Below are positions 23,588-31,646 of a DNA stretch of 50,159 nt, piece after piece. Position 1 is the stretch's first letter. Each line of letters opens with the position of its first letter. This stretch comes from Bryobacterales bacterium. Lineage in GTDB: Bacteria; Acidobacteriota; Terriglobia; Bryobacterales; Bryobacteraceae. The stretch covers positions 233-50,391 of the forward strand of contig PMYB01000222.1 in the NCBI GenBank assembly GCA_003170915.1, in the 5' to 3' direction. Position numbers and translations under genes: made by a program. Under the pieces are notes generated by a model that saw only the letters and a program-made list of their open reading frames with translations, was not told the origin of the DNA and did not search any database.

Positions 23588-26500
23588 ACCGATACCGTGA
23601 TGCCTTTCTGGCTGCTAACCCCGCCGATCGATACTAGAACCTCCAGCGGGCCCGACGGCACACCGGCTGGGATCTGCACGTTGAGCTGCATTACCCCCGC
23701 TACCATTCCCGGCGCTTCTCCGGCGTACGTATAGAGGGCCTGGCCGCCGGTCGACACCAGGATCGGCTGCACCGGCGCCGGCGTAACCTGCGGAGGCGGC
23801 AAGGTCACACCCGTGATCTTGCCCGTGATCCCCAGCGGGGTGGTCTGTCCTTCGCCCGTCATGAACATCTGTACGATGCTGCCCTTGGCCGCGGGATGGC
23901 TCGGCCCGTTCAGGCTGTTGTCCTGGTTCAAAATCGCCCCCGCCCCGCTGCCCGCCGAGTTCTGTGCGAACAGGCCCGGGGCCGTGGCCGCCACAGTCAA
24001 CGGGTACGCGTTGGAGGTCTGGCCCGCGTATGCGATCCACACCGAGGGGTTGGAAATGAGTGCCATCTCATACGGCACCACCGCCGACACCGGCGTGCTG
24101 CTGGCGTAGATCATCGGAGCCGGTGTGCCATTGAACAACACCTGCACGCCGCCGATGGTCGTCGCCAGCTTGCCGGTGGCCGGGTCCGTGGTCGCACCCG
24201 CCGCGGTGGCCGGTCCGATGCCAATGCCAAAGAGAGTGACCAGTTCGCCTGGGGAAACCGCTCCGCCGATGTAGCTGGCCGCGTTCACCACGCTCTTGAT
24301 GGGGGGTAGCGGCGCCGTCGCCAAGGCCGGCTGAGTGACGGTGACGGATACGCCCGCAATCAGAACCGTCGCGCTGAGGGTCGTGCCCGAATTGTTGGGA
24401 AAGACTGCCAGAGCCACGGAGGCGGAACCGGGGCCGGAGGATGCGGCGGAAGCCGTGATCCAACCCGGCAAGCCGGAAACTGCCCAGGGACAGGAAGCGG
24501 CGGTTTGGATGCCGACGGTCAGATTGCCGCCCGAGGCCGGGGCCTGCAACGTGGTGGGTGAGACAGAGTACGTGCAGGAGGAGCCAACAGGTGTCAGAAT
24601 GCGGATGCGGTTGTTCCAGGCGTCGGCGATGTAGACGTTGCCGGCGGAGTCCAAGGCGATGCTGCCGGGGCCATACAACTGTGCGTTGGTGGCCGGGCCG
24701 TTGTCGCCCAAACCGGACGATCCCCCACCCGCCACGGTAGCGATCACCCCGTTCGACACCTTGCGGACGCGGTTGTTATTGGAGTCGGCGATGTACAGGT
24801 TGCCGGCGGAGTCCACGGCGACGCCCCAGGGCCAGTACAACTGGGCGCTGGTGGCCGGGCCGTTGTCGCCGCTGAAGCCCTGCGTCCCGCTTCCCGCCAC
24901 GGTGGTGATCACCCCGCCCGAGACCTTGCGGATGCAGTTGTTGAAAGTATCGGCGATGTAAAGATTGCCCGCAGAGTCCACCGCGACACCGCTGGGCCGG
25001 AACAATTGGGCGCTGGTGGCCGGGCCGTTGTCGCCGCCGAAGCCTTGGGTCCCGTTTCCCGCTACGGTGGTGATCGTCCCGTTCGAGACCTCGAGGATGC
25101 GGTTGTTCATAGTGTCGGCAATGTAGAGGTTACCGGCAGAGTCCACGGCGATGCCGGTGGGACTGTTCAACGCGGCGCCTCCGGCCACGGTGGCGATCAC
25201 CCCGTTCGACACCTCGTAGATCAAGCCCAAACTCAGGCCGAGAATCCCGCTAGACGAGTCGGCGATGTAGAGGTTGGCCGCGGAATCCACGGCGACCGCC
25301 GAGGGCCAGTACAACTGTGCGCCGGCGGCCGGGCCGTTGGAGCCGCTGAAGCCCGGTATCAGGTTCCGCGTCCCGTTCCCCGCCACGGTGGCGATCACTC
25401 CGTTCGAGACTTTGCGGACGCGGTAGTTCTCAGAGTCGGCGATGTACACGTTGCCGGCAGAGTCCACGGCGACGCCTTGGGGATTGTACAACTGGGCGCT
25501 GGTGGCCGGACCGTTGTCGCCGCTGAAACAACACGCCCCGCCCCCCGCCACGGTGGTGATCACCCCGTTCGAAACCTTGCGGATGCGGTTGTTCAGGGTG
25601 TCGGCAATGTACAGGTTGCCGGCAGAGTCCACGGCGACGTCTCCGGGATACCACAACTGGGCGCTGGTGGCCGGGCCGTTGTCGCCGCTGAAGAATGGCC
25701 CCCCGTTTCCCGCCACGGTGGCGATCACCCCATTCGAGACCTTGCGAATGCGGTTGTTGGAAGTGTCGGCGATGAACAGGTTGCCAGCAGAGTCCACGGC
25801 AACCCCGAGGAGGTAGCCCAACGCCGCGCTGGTGGCTGGGACGTTATCGCCACCAGACGTGCCCCCGCCCGCCACGGTGCTGATTATCCCGTTCGTGACA
25901 TCGCGAATCAAGCCCGGAACGAAGTTATTAGACGCAACGGCGATGTAGAGGTTGTCTGCGGAGTCTACGGCGACGCCCATCGGATAGTTCAACTCTGCGC
26001 TGGTGGCTGGGACATTGTCGGCGAGGGACAAGCCGCCCCCCGCTACGGTGGTGATTACCCCGTTCGAGACCTTGCGCACGCGGAAGTTAAACTGGTCGGC
26101 GATGTACAGGTTGCCGGCAGAGTCCACCGCGACCCCACCGGGGTTGTACAACTGGGCGCTGGTGGCCGATCCGTTGTCGCCGCCTGAGCCTGGCGTCCCG
26201 TTCCCCGCCACGGTGGTGATCACTCCGTTCGAGACTTTGCGGACGCGGTAGTTGCCCCCGTCGGAGATGTAGACATTGCCGGCAGAGTCCACGGCGACCC
26301 CGCCAGGGTTGTACAACTGGGCGCCAATGGCCAATCCGTTGTCGCCGCTGAAGCCCGGCGTTCCGTTCCCCGCTACCAGGGTCAAGATGCCCGTTGTGGC
26401 ATCCAATCGCAGGACGGTGTTTTGAGTCGCGAAAAAGACGTTGCCCGCCCGATCGGCCGCAACAGATGCGGGGGAGCCCAGGCTGGCGGACGTACCTGGT

Positions 26501-26607
26501 ATGTTGACCGGCAGCCCGCCACCGGCAAATGTCGATATGGTGTAGGTCTGACCCCATGCGGAACAGGATAAGACCGTGGTGAGAAGAAGAATGGAACGCG
26601 TTCGCAC
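23581..26607 (-). CDS. Secreted NHL-repeat protein with BACON and Solibacter C-terminal domains
   Basis: Product of 1008 residues. GTG start at 26607 with GAGG about 10 bases upstream and a signal MRTRSILLLTTVLSCSAWGQ. Twelve NHL repeats of about 55 residues follow (typical unit GVAVDSAGNLYIADxxNNRIR, then TTVAGNGT and SGDNGPATSAQL), enough for two propellers. Then come a BACON-like domain (about residues 660-745; CTYSVSPTTLQAPASGGNL and WAVSGLPGWI) and the Solibacter C-terminal domain (SVVNAASYIGGAVSPGELVT to the end). Such proteins probably bind glycans or other proteins at the cell surface; no catalytic residues are visible. The stop at 23581 overlaps the stop of the efflux adaptor gene. 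Confidence 0.88.
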   Translation of the reverse strand: MRTRSILLLTTVLSCSAWGQTYTISTFAGGGLPVNIPGTSASLGSPASVAADRAGNVFFATQNTVLRLDATTGILTLVAGNGTPGFSGDNGLAIGAQLYNPGGVAVDSAGNVYISDGGNYRVRKVSNGVITTVAGNGTPGSGGDNGSATSAQLYNPGGVAVDSAGNLYIADQFNFRVRKVSNGVITTVAGGGLSLADNVPATSAELNYPMGVAVDSADNLYIAVASNNFVPGLIRDVTNGIISTVAGGGTSGGDNVPATSAALGYLLGVAVDSAGNLFIADTSNNRIRKVSNGVIATVAGNGGPFFSGDNGPATSAQLWYPGDVAVDSAGNLYIADTLNNRIRKVSNGVITTVAGGGACCFSGDNGPATSAQLYNPQGVAVDSAGNVYIADSENYRVRKVSNGVIATVAGNGTRNLIPGFSGSNGPAAGAQLYWPSAVAVDSAANLYIADSSSGILGLSLGLIYEVSNGVIATVAGGAALNSPTGIAVDSAGNLYIADTMNNRILEVSNGTITTVAGNGTQGFGGDNGPATSAQLFRPSGVAVDSAGNLYIADTFNNCIRKVSGGVITTVAGSGTQGFSGDNGPATSAQLYWPWGVAVDSAGNLYIADSNNNRVRKVSNGVIATVAGGGSSGLGDNGPATNAQLYGPGSIALDSAGNVYIADAWNNRIRILTPVGSSCTYSVSPTTLQAPASGGNLTVGIQTAASCPWAVSGLPGWITASAASSGPGSASVALAVFPNNSGTTLSATVLIAGVSVTVTQPALATAPLPPIKSVVNAASYIGGAVSPGELVTLFGIGIGPATAAGATTDPATGKLATTIGGVQVLFNGTPAPMIYASSTPVSAVVPYEMALISNPSVWIAYAGQTSNAYPLTVAATAPGLFAQNSAGSGAGAILNQDNSLNGPSHPAAKGSIVQMFMTGEGQTTPLGITGKITGVTLPPPQVTPAPVQPILVSTGGQALYTYAGEAPGMVAGVMQLNVQIPAGVPSGPLEVLVSIGGVSSQKGITVSVQ
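24590..26480 (-). repeat. Twelve NHL-coding repeats of about 165 bp
   Basis: Each unit codes for a blade beginning with a variant of GVAVDSAGN. The DNA strings for VAVDSAGNLYIAD and GDNGPATSAQL recur nearly unchanged, showing recent expansion or conversion. Units four, seven and eight are irregular in length. The array runs from the end of the signal peptide to the BACON domain. Confidence 0.85.
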
Positions 26608-26709
26608 TCTCGGAGAACCTCGTGATGCAGACGCAGACCTGCTTATAGCTTAGCACTACCAGGGTGTACAATCGGAGGCGATTACCTAAACGGAAAGGCG
26701 CACTTCTAT

Positions 26710-28170
26710 ATGAAACGTGTTCAAGCCAGACATTTGAGCCGGCGCGCGATGCTGTGCCAGGCTGCCATGGCCAGTGGTTTGGGCGGCATCTTCACCATGT
26801 CTGCCTCGGGGCAGCAAGGCACCCCCGGCCGGGTACCTACTGGCGGCCAGCAGGCCGGAGGCGGCGGAGGCGGACGCGGCGCGTCCGTGCACTATGGCCC
26901 AATCAACAAGTTCTCATCGCCCAGCGACCTGAGGATCACAGACATACGGGCGCTCAGGGTGGCGGCGAATTTCGACTATCCCATAATCAAAATGTTCACC
27001 AACCAGGATGTCTACGGCCTGGGTGAAGTGCGCGACGCCGGCAACGAGAACCTGGCGCTCTCGATGCGACCCCTGCTGGTGGGAAAAAGCCCCCTCGACA
27101 TATCGGGGATTCTGCAAAGCGTACGCCCGTTCGCCGGCCCCGGACGCCAGGGCGGCGGCTTCAGCGCCATCGACATCGCCCTGCACGACATCACCGGCAA
27201 GGTCTACGGCGTGCCCGTCTGGCGCCTGCTTGGCGATAAGAAGCGCGACCGCGTGCGCATGTATTGCGACACCACCGGAACCTCCGACCCCAAGAAGTAC
27301 GGGGACCGAATGGTGGAGCGCATGAAGAAAGGGTTCACCTTCTTCAAGATGGATGTCACTACCAACTTTGTTGGCATCAAGCCGGGGTATCTGGATACCG
27401 AAGGCGTCCCGACGGACAAAGGGCTGGAGTACGGAGCCGAGTTGATCACGGCCGGGCGGGATGCCATCGGCTGGGATAAGCCGCTGGCCGTGGACGCCTC
27501 CAGCCTCCGCTGCGGAACGGTCCCCGACGGCATTCGCGCCGCCAAAACGTTCGAGAAGTGCCGCCTCTCATGGCTGGAAGATCTGTTCTACACCGGCGGT
27601 TTCTGGCGATGGAAAGACTTCAAGGAAATCAAGGCGCATACCAGCACGCCCTTGCTCACTGGCGAGGACGGTTTCGGCTTGGAGGAAGGCTTCCAGCAGT
27701 TGATCGACAATCGCGCCGTCGATATCATCCATCTGGATCACGGCACCTCCGGTGGATGCCGCGAGACCAAACGCATCGCCGATTACGCCTTCGACCGCGA
27801 GCGCATCCCCACCGCCATTCACATGGCCGGGTCGCCGCTGGCTACCATCGCCGCCGTGCATACGGCCGCCACGCTGGAGTCGTACATTGCCATGGAATGC
27901 CATGCCGTGGATTTCCTCTCCTGGTGGCAGCAACTGATCACGGGAGTCCTGCAGCCGCTCATCGACAAAGGCTACATCGCGGTTCCGGATGTCCCCGGCC
28001 TGGGCGTCGAACTGAACGAACCGGTAGTAAGAGAGCACCTGCGGACGCCCGGCTACTTCGACCCAGCCACTAAGTGGGACGACAGCATCACCGGACGAGG
28101 CTTAGGCGGGCCGTGGCCGCACTTCAACGTGGATGGCGTTTGGGTCAACGAGCAGACCTCGGATTACTGA
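26710..28170 (+). CDS. Mandelate racemase/muconate lactonizing enzyme-like protein, Tat-exported
   Basis: Enolase-superfamily protein of 486 residues, second of three in the window. N-terminal twin-arginine signal (LSRRAMLCQAAMASGLGG), then a glycine-rich linker (about 35-58) before the capping domain (LRITDIRALRVAANFDYPI, GLGEVRDAG). Barrel residues: Lys in FFKMDVTT, metal ligands Asp in AVDASSL, Glu in SWLEDLF and Glu in LTGEDGFGL, and His in TAIHMAGSP. The last two motifs and the long tail do not identify a substrate; a sugar-acid dehydratase is likely. It leads a + strand operon with a bicupin (14-bp gap), a CRTAC1 propeller and a TPR protein. Confidence 0.82.
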   Translation: MKRVQARHLSRRAMLCQAAMASGLGGIFTMSASGQQGTPGRVPTGGQQAGGGGGGRGASVHYGPINKFSSPSDLRITDIRALRVAANFDYPIIKMFTNQDVYGLGEVRDAGNENLALSMRPLLVGKSPLDISGILQSVRPFAGPGRQGGGFSAIDIALHDITGKVYGVPVWRLLGDKKRDRVRMYCDTTGTSDPKKYGDRMVERMKKGFTFFKMDVTTNFVGIKPGYLDTEGVPTDKGLEYGAELITAGRDAIGWDKPLAVDASSLRCGTVPDGIRAAKTFEKCRLSWLEDLFYTGGFWRWKDFKEIKAHTSTPLLTGEDGFGLEEGFQQLIDNRAVDIIHLDHGTSGGCRETKRIADYAFDRERIPTAIHMAGSPLATIAAVHTAATLESYIAMECHAVDFLSWWQQLITGVLQPLIDKGYIAVPDVPGLGVELNEPVVREHLRTPGYFDPATKWDDSITGRGLGGPWPHFNVDGVWVNEQTSDY

Positions 28171-28184
28171 TTTTCGGAGAGACC

Positions 28185-29129
28185 ATGAGAAGCATACTGA
28201 ATATCAAGAGGCTGGCAATTCTCTTTGCCGTCTCGAGTTGCCTTTTTGCCGCGGATCCGATCTTTCTGCGGCGGCAGGTACCGGACGTCAAACCGCAACC
28301 GGACGACCTGACCGCGGCTAATTCCAAAGCGGCTTCCTACAAGCCCCTTTTTAGCATTGGCGACCAGGACGTGGATCAGCTTAAAGGCGTGGCCCGCTAT
28401 GGCGAACTCACTGTCTTGCCCGGCGGGACCAGCGCGATGGTGAGTTACCCGGCCGAGGAGCAGCTCTATTTCGTCGAGGAAGGCAGCGGAACGCTGTTGT
28501 ACGGCGATGAGAAGGCTCCCATCAAGGCGAATGACTTCATGTACCTTCCCGTCGGAGTCAAGCACGGCGTCGCGAACTCGTCGGCCGCGCCGGTGAAGGT
28601 GATCGTGATGGGATACAAGATTCCCGCCGGCATGAAGGTGCAGCCCACGCCCAAGCTCATGCTGGCCAGTGCGGACGACGTACAGCTCCAGATCCTGGGT
28701 TCGCATGGCCCCACCTCGCAGTTCAAACTGATGATGGGCACCACTTCCAGCCAGCGCGATAAACTCGCCGCCGCGTACCTGATGAACAGCCTGTTCATCA
28801 TGGACTTCGCGCCGGGCGGGACGAACATTCCGCACCATCACGCGGCGGAGGAGGAAATCTACCTCCTGCTGAGAGGGTCCGGCGACATGGTGGCGGGACT
28901 CGACGCGGATAGGAAAGAGGTGCGCCACCCCGTCACCGAAGGCGCCGCCTTCTTCTTCAAACCGGGCACGCAAGTCGGCTACTACAGCCATGCGAAGGAA
29001 GGCCAGCCGCACGATCTGATGCTGGCCGTGCGGTCGCAGGTCCCCGGCATGAGCATGCCGGGCCCAGGCGGCAGGGGAGGTCCGGAAGGCCGGGGCGGCC
29101 GGGGAAACCCGCCCGGGCGGCAACCATAG
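28185..29129 (+). CDS. Secreted bicupin protein
   Basis: Product of 314 residues with a signal peptide (IKRLAILFAVSSCLFAADP) and two cupin barrels. The first has YPAEEQLYFVEEGSGTLLYG and DFMYLPVGVKHGVAN. The second has IPHHHAAEEEIYLLLRGSGD and AAFFFKPGTQVGYYSHAKEG, with the metal-binding His-x-His-(x)n-Glu pattern clearest in the second. The tail is Gly, Arg and Pro rich. The ATG at 28185 follows GGAGAG; the longer frame from 28074 overlaps the enolase-like gene and is rejected. Cupins cover isomerases, lyases and binding proteins; here a sugar or sugar-acid isomerase is plausible given the neighbour, but not shown. Confidence 0.82.
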   Translation: MRSILNIKRLAILFAVSSCLFAADPIFLRRQVPDVKPQPDDLTAANSKAASYKPLFSIGDQDVDQLKGVARYGELTVLPGGTSAMVSYPAEEQLYFVEEGSGTLLYGDEKAPIKANDFMYLPVGVKHGVANSSAAPVKVIVMGYKIPAGMKVQPTPKLMLASADDVQLQILGSHGPTSQFKLMMGTTSSQRDKLAAAYLMNSLFIMDFAPGGTNIPHHHAAEEEIYLLLRGSGDMVAGLDADRKEVRHPVTEGAAFFFKPGTQVGYYSHAKEGQPHDLMLAVRSQVPGMSMPGPGGRGGPEGRGGRGNPPGRQP

Positions 29130-29141
29130 GCGCGCCCTGCA

Positions 29142-29170
29142 TTGCGCCGAAAGGTGCGGTGGTTTACACT
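29142..29170 (+). promoter_or_regulatory. Possible internal promoter before the CRTAC1 gene
   Basis: TTGCGC (29142-29147), 17-base spacer, TACACT (29165-29170), each matching consensus at four of six positions, 8 bases before the ATG at 29179. A weak candidate that would give the last two genes of the cluster their own start. Confidence 0.3.
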
Positions 29171-29178
29171 GGTCGCGC

Positions 29179-30837
29179 ATGTGGTGTCGCTACGCATTCG
29201 CCATCGCCGTGTGGGCGATGCCGCACCCGGCAGTTGCGCAAATCCGCTTCGAAGAGATCGCCAAAAAGGCCGGCCTGGACTTCCGCTTGAAGAACGGCGC
29301 CAGCGGCCGGTTCTCACAGGTGGAACTGATGCCCGGCGGCGTGGCGGCGTTCGACTACGACAACGACGGCTGCATGGACCTCTACTTCACCAATGGCGCC
29401 ACGATTCCCGGGTTGCGGAAGAGCGGCCCCGAGTTTTCCAACCGGCTGTACCACAACAACTGCGATGGAACCTTCACGGATGTCACCGCCAGGGCCGGCG
29501 TGGGTGGAGAGGGCTACTCGATGGCGGTGGCCACCGCCGACTTCGACAACGACGGTTTCTGCGACATTTTCGTCGCCGGCGTTAATCGCAACATCCTCTA
29601 CCGCAACTTGGGCGATGGCCGCTTCGCCGATGTAACAGCTAAGGCCGGCCTGTCCGGCATCGATCCCAAGCGCGGCAAGATGTGGTCCATCTCGGCGGGC
29701 TGGTTCGATTACGACAACGATGGCTGGCTCGACCTTTTCGTCTCCAACTATGTCGCATGGGACCCGGCCACCGAACCGGTGTGCGGCGCTCCGGGGAAAC
29801 GGTTCTATTGTCACCCGAAGGAGTACCCGGGGCTGCCCAACCAACTCTTCCACAACAACCACGACGGCACTTTCACGGACGTCTCGGAGCGCTCGGGAAT
29901 CGCCCGGTACATCGGCAAGGGAATGGGAGTCGCCTTCGCCGATTTCGATGCGGACGGATTCACCGACGTGTTCGTGGCCAACGATTCCGTCCGGCATTTT
30001 CTGTTCCACAACCAGGGCGATGGGACCTTTCGCGAGATCGGCCTGGAAGCCGGCGTCGCACTCCGCGAAGACGGCGCCGCCGTCGCGGGCATGGGAGTGG
30101 ACTTCCGCGACTTCGACAACGACGGCCTGCCCGACCTGGTGGTCTCGGGCATGATCAACGACGGCTTCCTCCTGTTTCGCAACCTCGGCAAGCGATCGCT
30201 CTTCGAGGATTTCGCACAACGCTCCGGCCTGCAAATGGGCACGCGCCAGTTTACGGGCTGGAGTCTCGGCATGTACGACTTCGACAACGACGGATGGCGC
30301 GACCTGTTCTTCGCCCTATCGCATTTCCCGGGGCTCGAGCCTTACATCGGCCGGGGCGCCGCGCTGGCCAACCGCGTTTTCCGCAATATCGGAGGGCGGC
30401 GATTCGAGGACGTCTCGGCCGGCGCCGGAGCGGACTTCCAGCAGCCTGCCCTTCACCACGGGACGGCCTTTGCCGATTTCGATAACGACGGCCGCATCGA
30501 TGTGGTTGTCACTACGCTCGATGGTCCCGTGAAGCTGTTTCACAACATCACCACGGGCGCCGGGCACTGGCTGGCGGTTCGGCTGCGCGGAACCCGCAGC
30601 AACCGTCAGGGCATCGGGGCCGTGGTTTGCGTGACGCTGCCCGACGGGCGCGCGCTCTACGGTCATGCCACCACCAGCGTCGGTTATGCCTCTTCCAGCG
30701 AGCCCCTGGTGCGCTTCGGCCTGGGTCCGTATACGGGCGTGAAACAGGTGGAGGTCCGATGGCCGGGCGGCGGCAGGCAAAAGCTCACCGGTGTGATGGG
30801 CGACCGGATCATCGAGATCGAGGAGGCTAAGCCGTGA
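29179..30837 (+). CDS. CRTAC1/ASPIC-family secreted seven-repeat propeller protein
   Basis: Product of 552 residues with a signal peptide (MWCRYAFAIAVWAMPHPAVA). Seven FG-GAP/VCBS calcium-loop motifs are present: DYDNDGCMD, DFDNDGFCD, DYDNDGWLD, DFDADGFTD, DFDNDGLPD, DFDNDGWRD and DFDNDGRID, fitting a seven-bladed calcium-binding propeller. The C-terminus is an ASPIC/UnbV domain (NRQGIGAVVCVTLPDG to VEVRWPGGG). The biochemical role of such proteins is poorly known; surface binding or sugar recognition is likely. It overlaps the TPR gene by 4 bp (GTGA), so these two are coupled. Confidence 0.9.
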   Translation: MWCRYAFAIAVWAMPHPAVAQIRFEEIAKKAGLDFRLKNGASGRFSQVELMPGGVAAFDYDNDGCMDLYFTNGATIPGLRKSGPEFSNRLYHNNCDGTFTDVTARAGVGGEGYSMAVATADFDNDGFCDIFVAGVNRNILYRNLGDGRFADVTAKAGLSGIDPKRGKMWSISAGWFDYDNDGWLDLFVSNYVAWDPATEPVCGAPGKRFYCHPKEYPGLPNQLFHNNHDGTFTDVSERSGIARYIGKGMGVAFADFDADGFTDVFVANDSVRHFLFHNQGDGTFREIGLEAGVALREDGAAVAGMGVDFRDFDNDGLPDLVVSGMINDGFLLFRNLGKRSLFEDFAQRSGLQMGTRQFTGWSLGMYDFDNDGWRDLFFALSHFPGLEPYIGRGAALANRVFRNIGGRRFEDVSAGAGADFQQPALHHGTAFADFDNDGRIDVVVTTLDGPVKLFHNITTGAGHWLAVRLRGTRSNRQGIGAVVCVTLPDGRALYGHATTSVGYASSSEPLVRFGLGPYTGVKQVEVRWPGGGRQKLTGVMGDRIIEIEEAKP

Positions 30838-31646
30838 AATGGACGGCCCTCCTGGTGGTCTTGCTGGCTCGTGGGACAGCCGCACAGGCGCCGCCTTCGG
30901 CCGGCTATCCGGCCTACGAAAGGGCTAACCGCCTGTTCGTGGCCGGAAAATACCAGGAGTCTTTCAATGCCGTGGACGAAGCCTTGAGGCTGGATCCGAA
31001 GCTGGCGCCGGCCCTGACACTCAAAGCTAAGTTGGCCATGGCGGCTGACCGTTACGACGTGGCGCGGGAGAGCCTGGAGCAGGCTATCGCAGCGGATCCA
31101 TCCTCGTGGTATGCGCAGTTCTTGTATGGATTTCAGTTCTATCGGCAGAACGAGTTGCCGGCGGCGATTTTGGCGCTGGAGAAGGCGCGCCAGTTGAATC
31201 CGCGCGATGCACGCACGCCGCTTTACCTGGGTCTTGCCCGGGAAAGCCTGGGCCAAACCACTGAGGCTCTCAAGACTTACAGAGAGGCGATCCATTTAGG
31301 CGAAGTCTCGGGCCAACTCGACACCGATATGCTGTTGAGTTGTTCCCGCCTGCTGTTCCGGTTGGGCGAATTCGAGGAATGCCGGCATTGGATCGATCGC
31401 GCCTTGAAGCTGGCGCCGAACTCCCGCGACCCCCACTTCGAATCCGCCCGCCTCTTGCTGAAGACGGGGGATGCCACGGGAGCCGCGAAACAAGGCGAGA
31501 TCGCATTGCCACTGCACACCGGCGACGTGAGCGACCTCCAGGTGCACTTCCTGCTGGTCCAGGCCTACCAGTCGGGCGGCCGGGAGCAGGACGCCGAGCG
31601 GCATGCGGCGGCTATTCGCGCCCTCGAAGAGCGCCAGAGAAAGTAG
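30834..31646 (+). CDS. TPR-repeat exported protein
   Basis: Product of 270 residues with a GTG start at 30834 inside the GTGA overlap with the CRTAC1 gene. Signal MKWTALLVVLLARGTAAQAP, then about six tetratricopeptide units (YERANRLFVAGKYQESFNAV; ALTLKAKLAMAADRYDVARE; ILALEKARQLNPRDARTPLY; YLGLARESLGQTTEALKTYR; CSRLLFRLGEFEECRHWIDR; LLVQAYQSGGREQDAERHAA). Probably a periplasmic scaffold for the CRTAC1 protein or cluster enzymes. Its TAG stop abuts the stop of the next, convergent gene with no base between. Confidence 0.85.
   Translation: MKWTALLVVLLARGTAAQAPPSAGYPAYERANRLFVAGKYQESFNAVDEALRLDPKLAPALTLKAKLAMAADRYDVARESLEQAIAADPSSWYAQFLYGFQFYRQNELPAAILALEKARQLNPRDARTPLYLGLARESLGQTTEALKTYREAIHLGEVSGQLDTDMLLSCSRLLFRLGEFEECRHWIDRALKLAPNSRDPHFESARLLLKTGDATGAAKQGEIALPLHTGDVSDLQVHFLLVQAYQSGGREQDAERHAAAIRALEERQRK

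Noticed and set aside
25006-26187. Open frame opposite the NHL repeats (393 residues)
   Set aside because: Its apparent repeats mirror the NHL repeats on the real strand.
30316-31295. Minus-strand frames opposite the CRTAC1 and TPR genes
   Set aside because: No start signals or recognisable domains; antisense to two clear genes.
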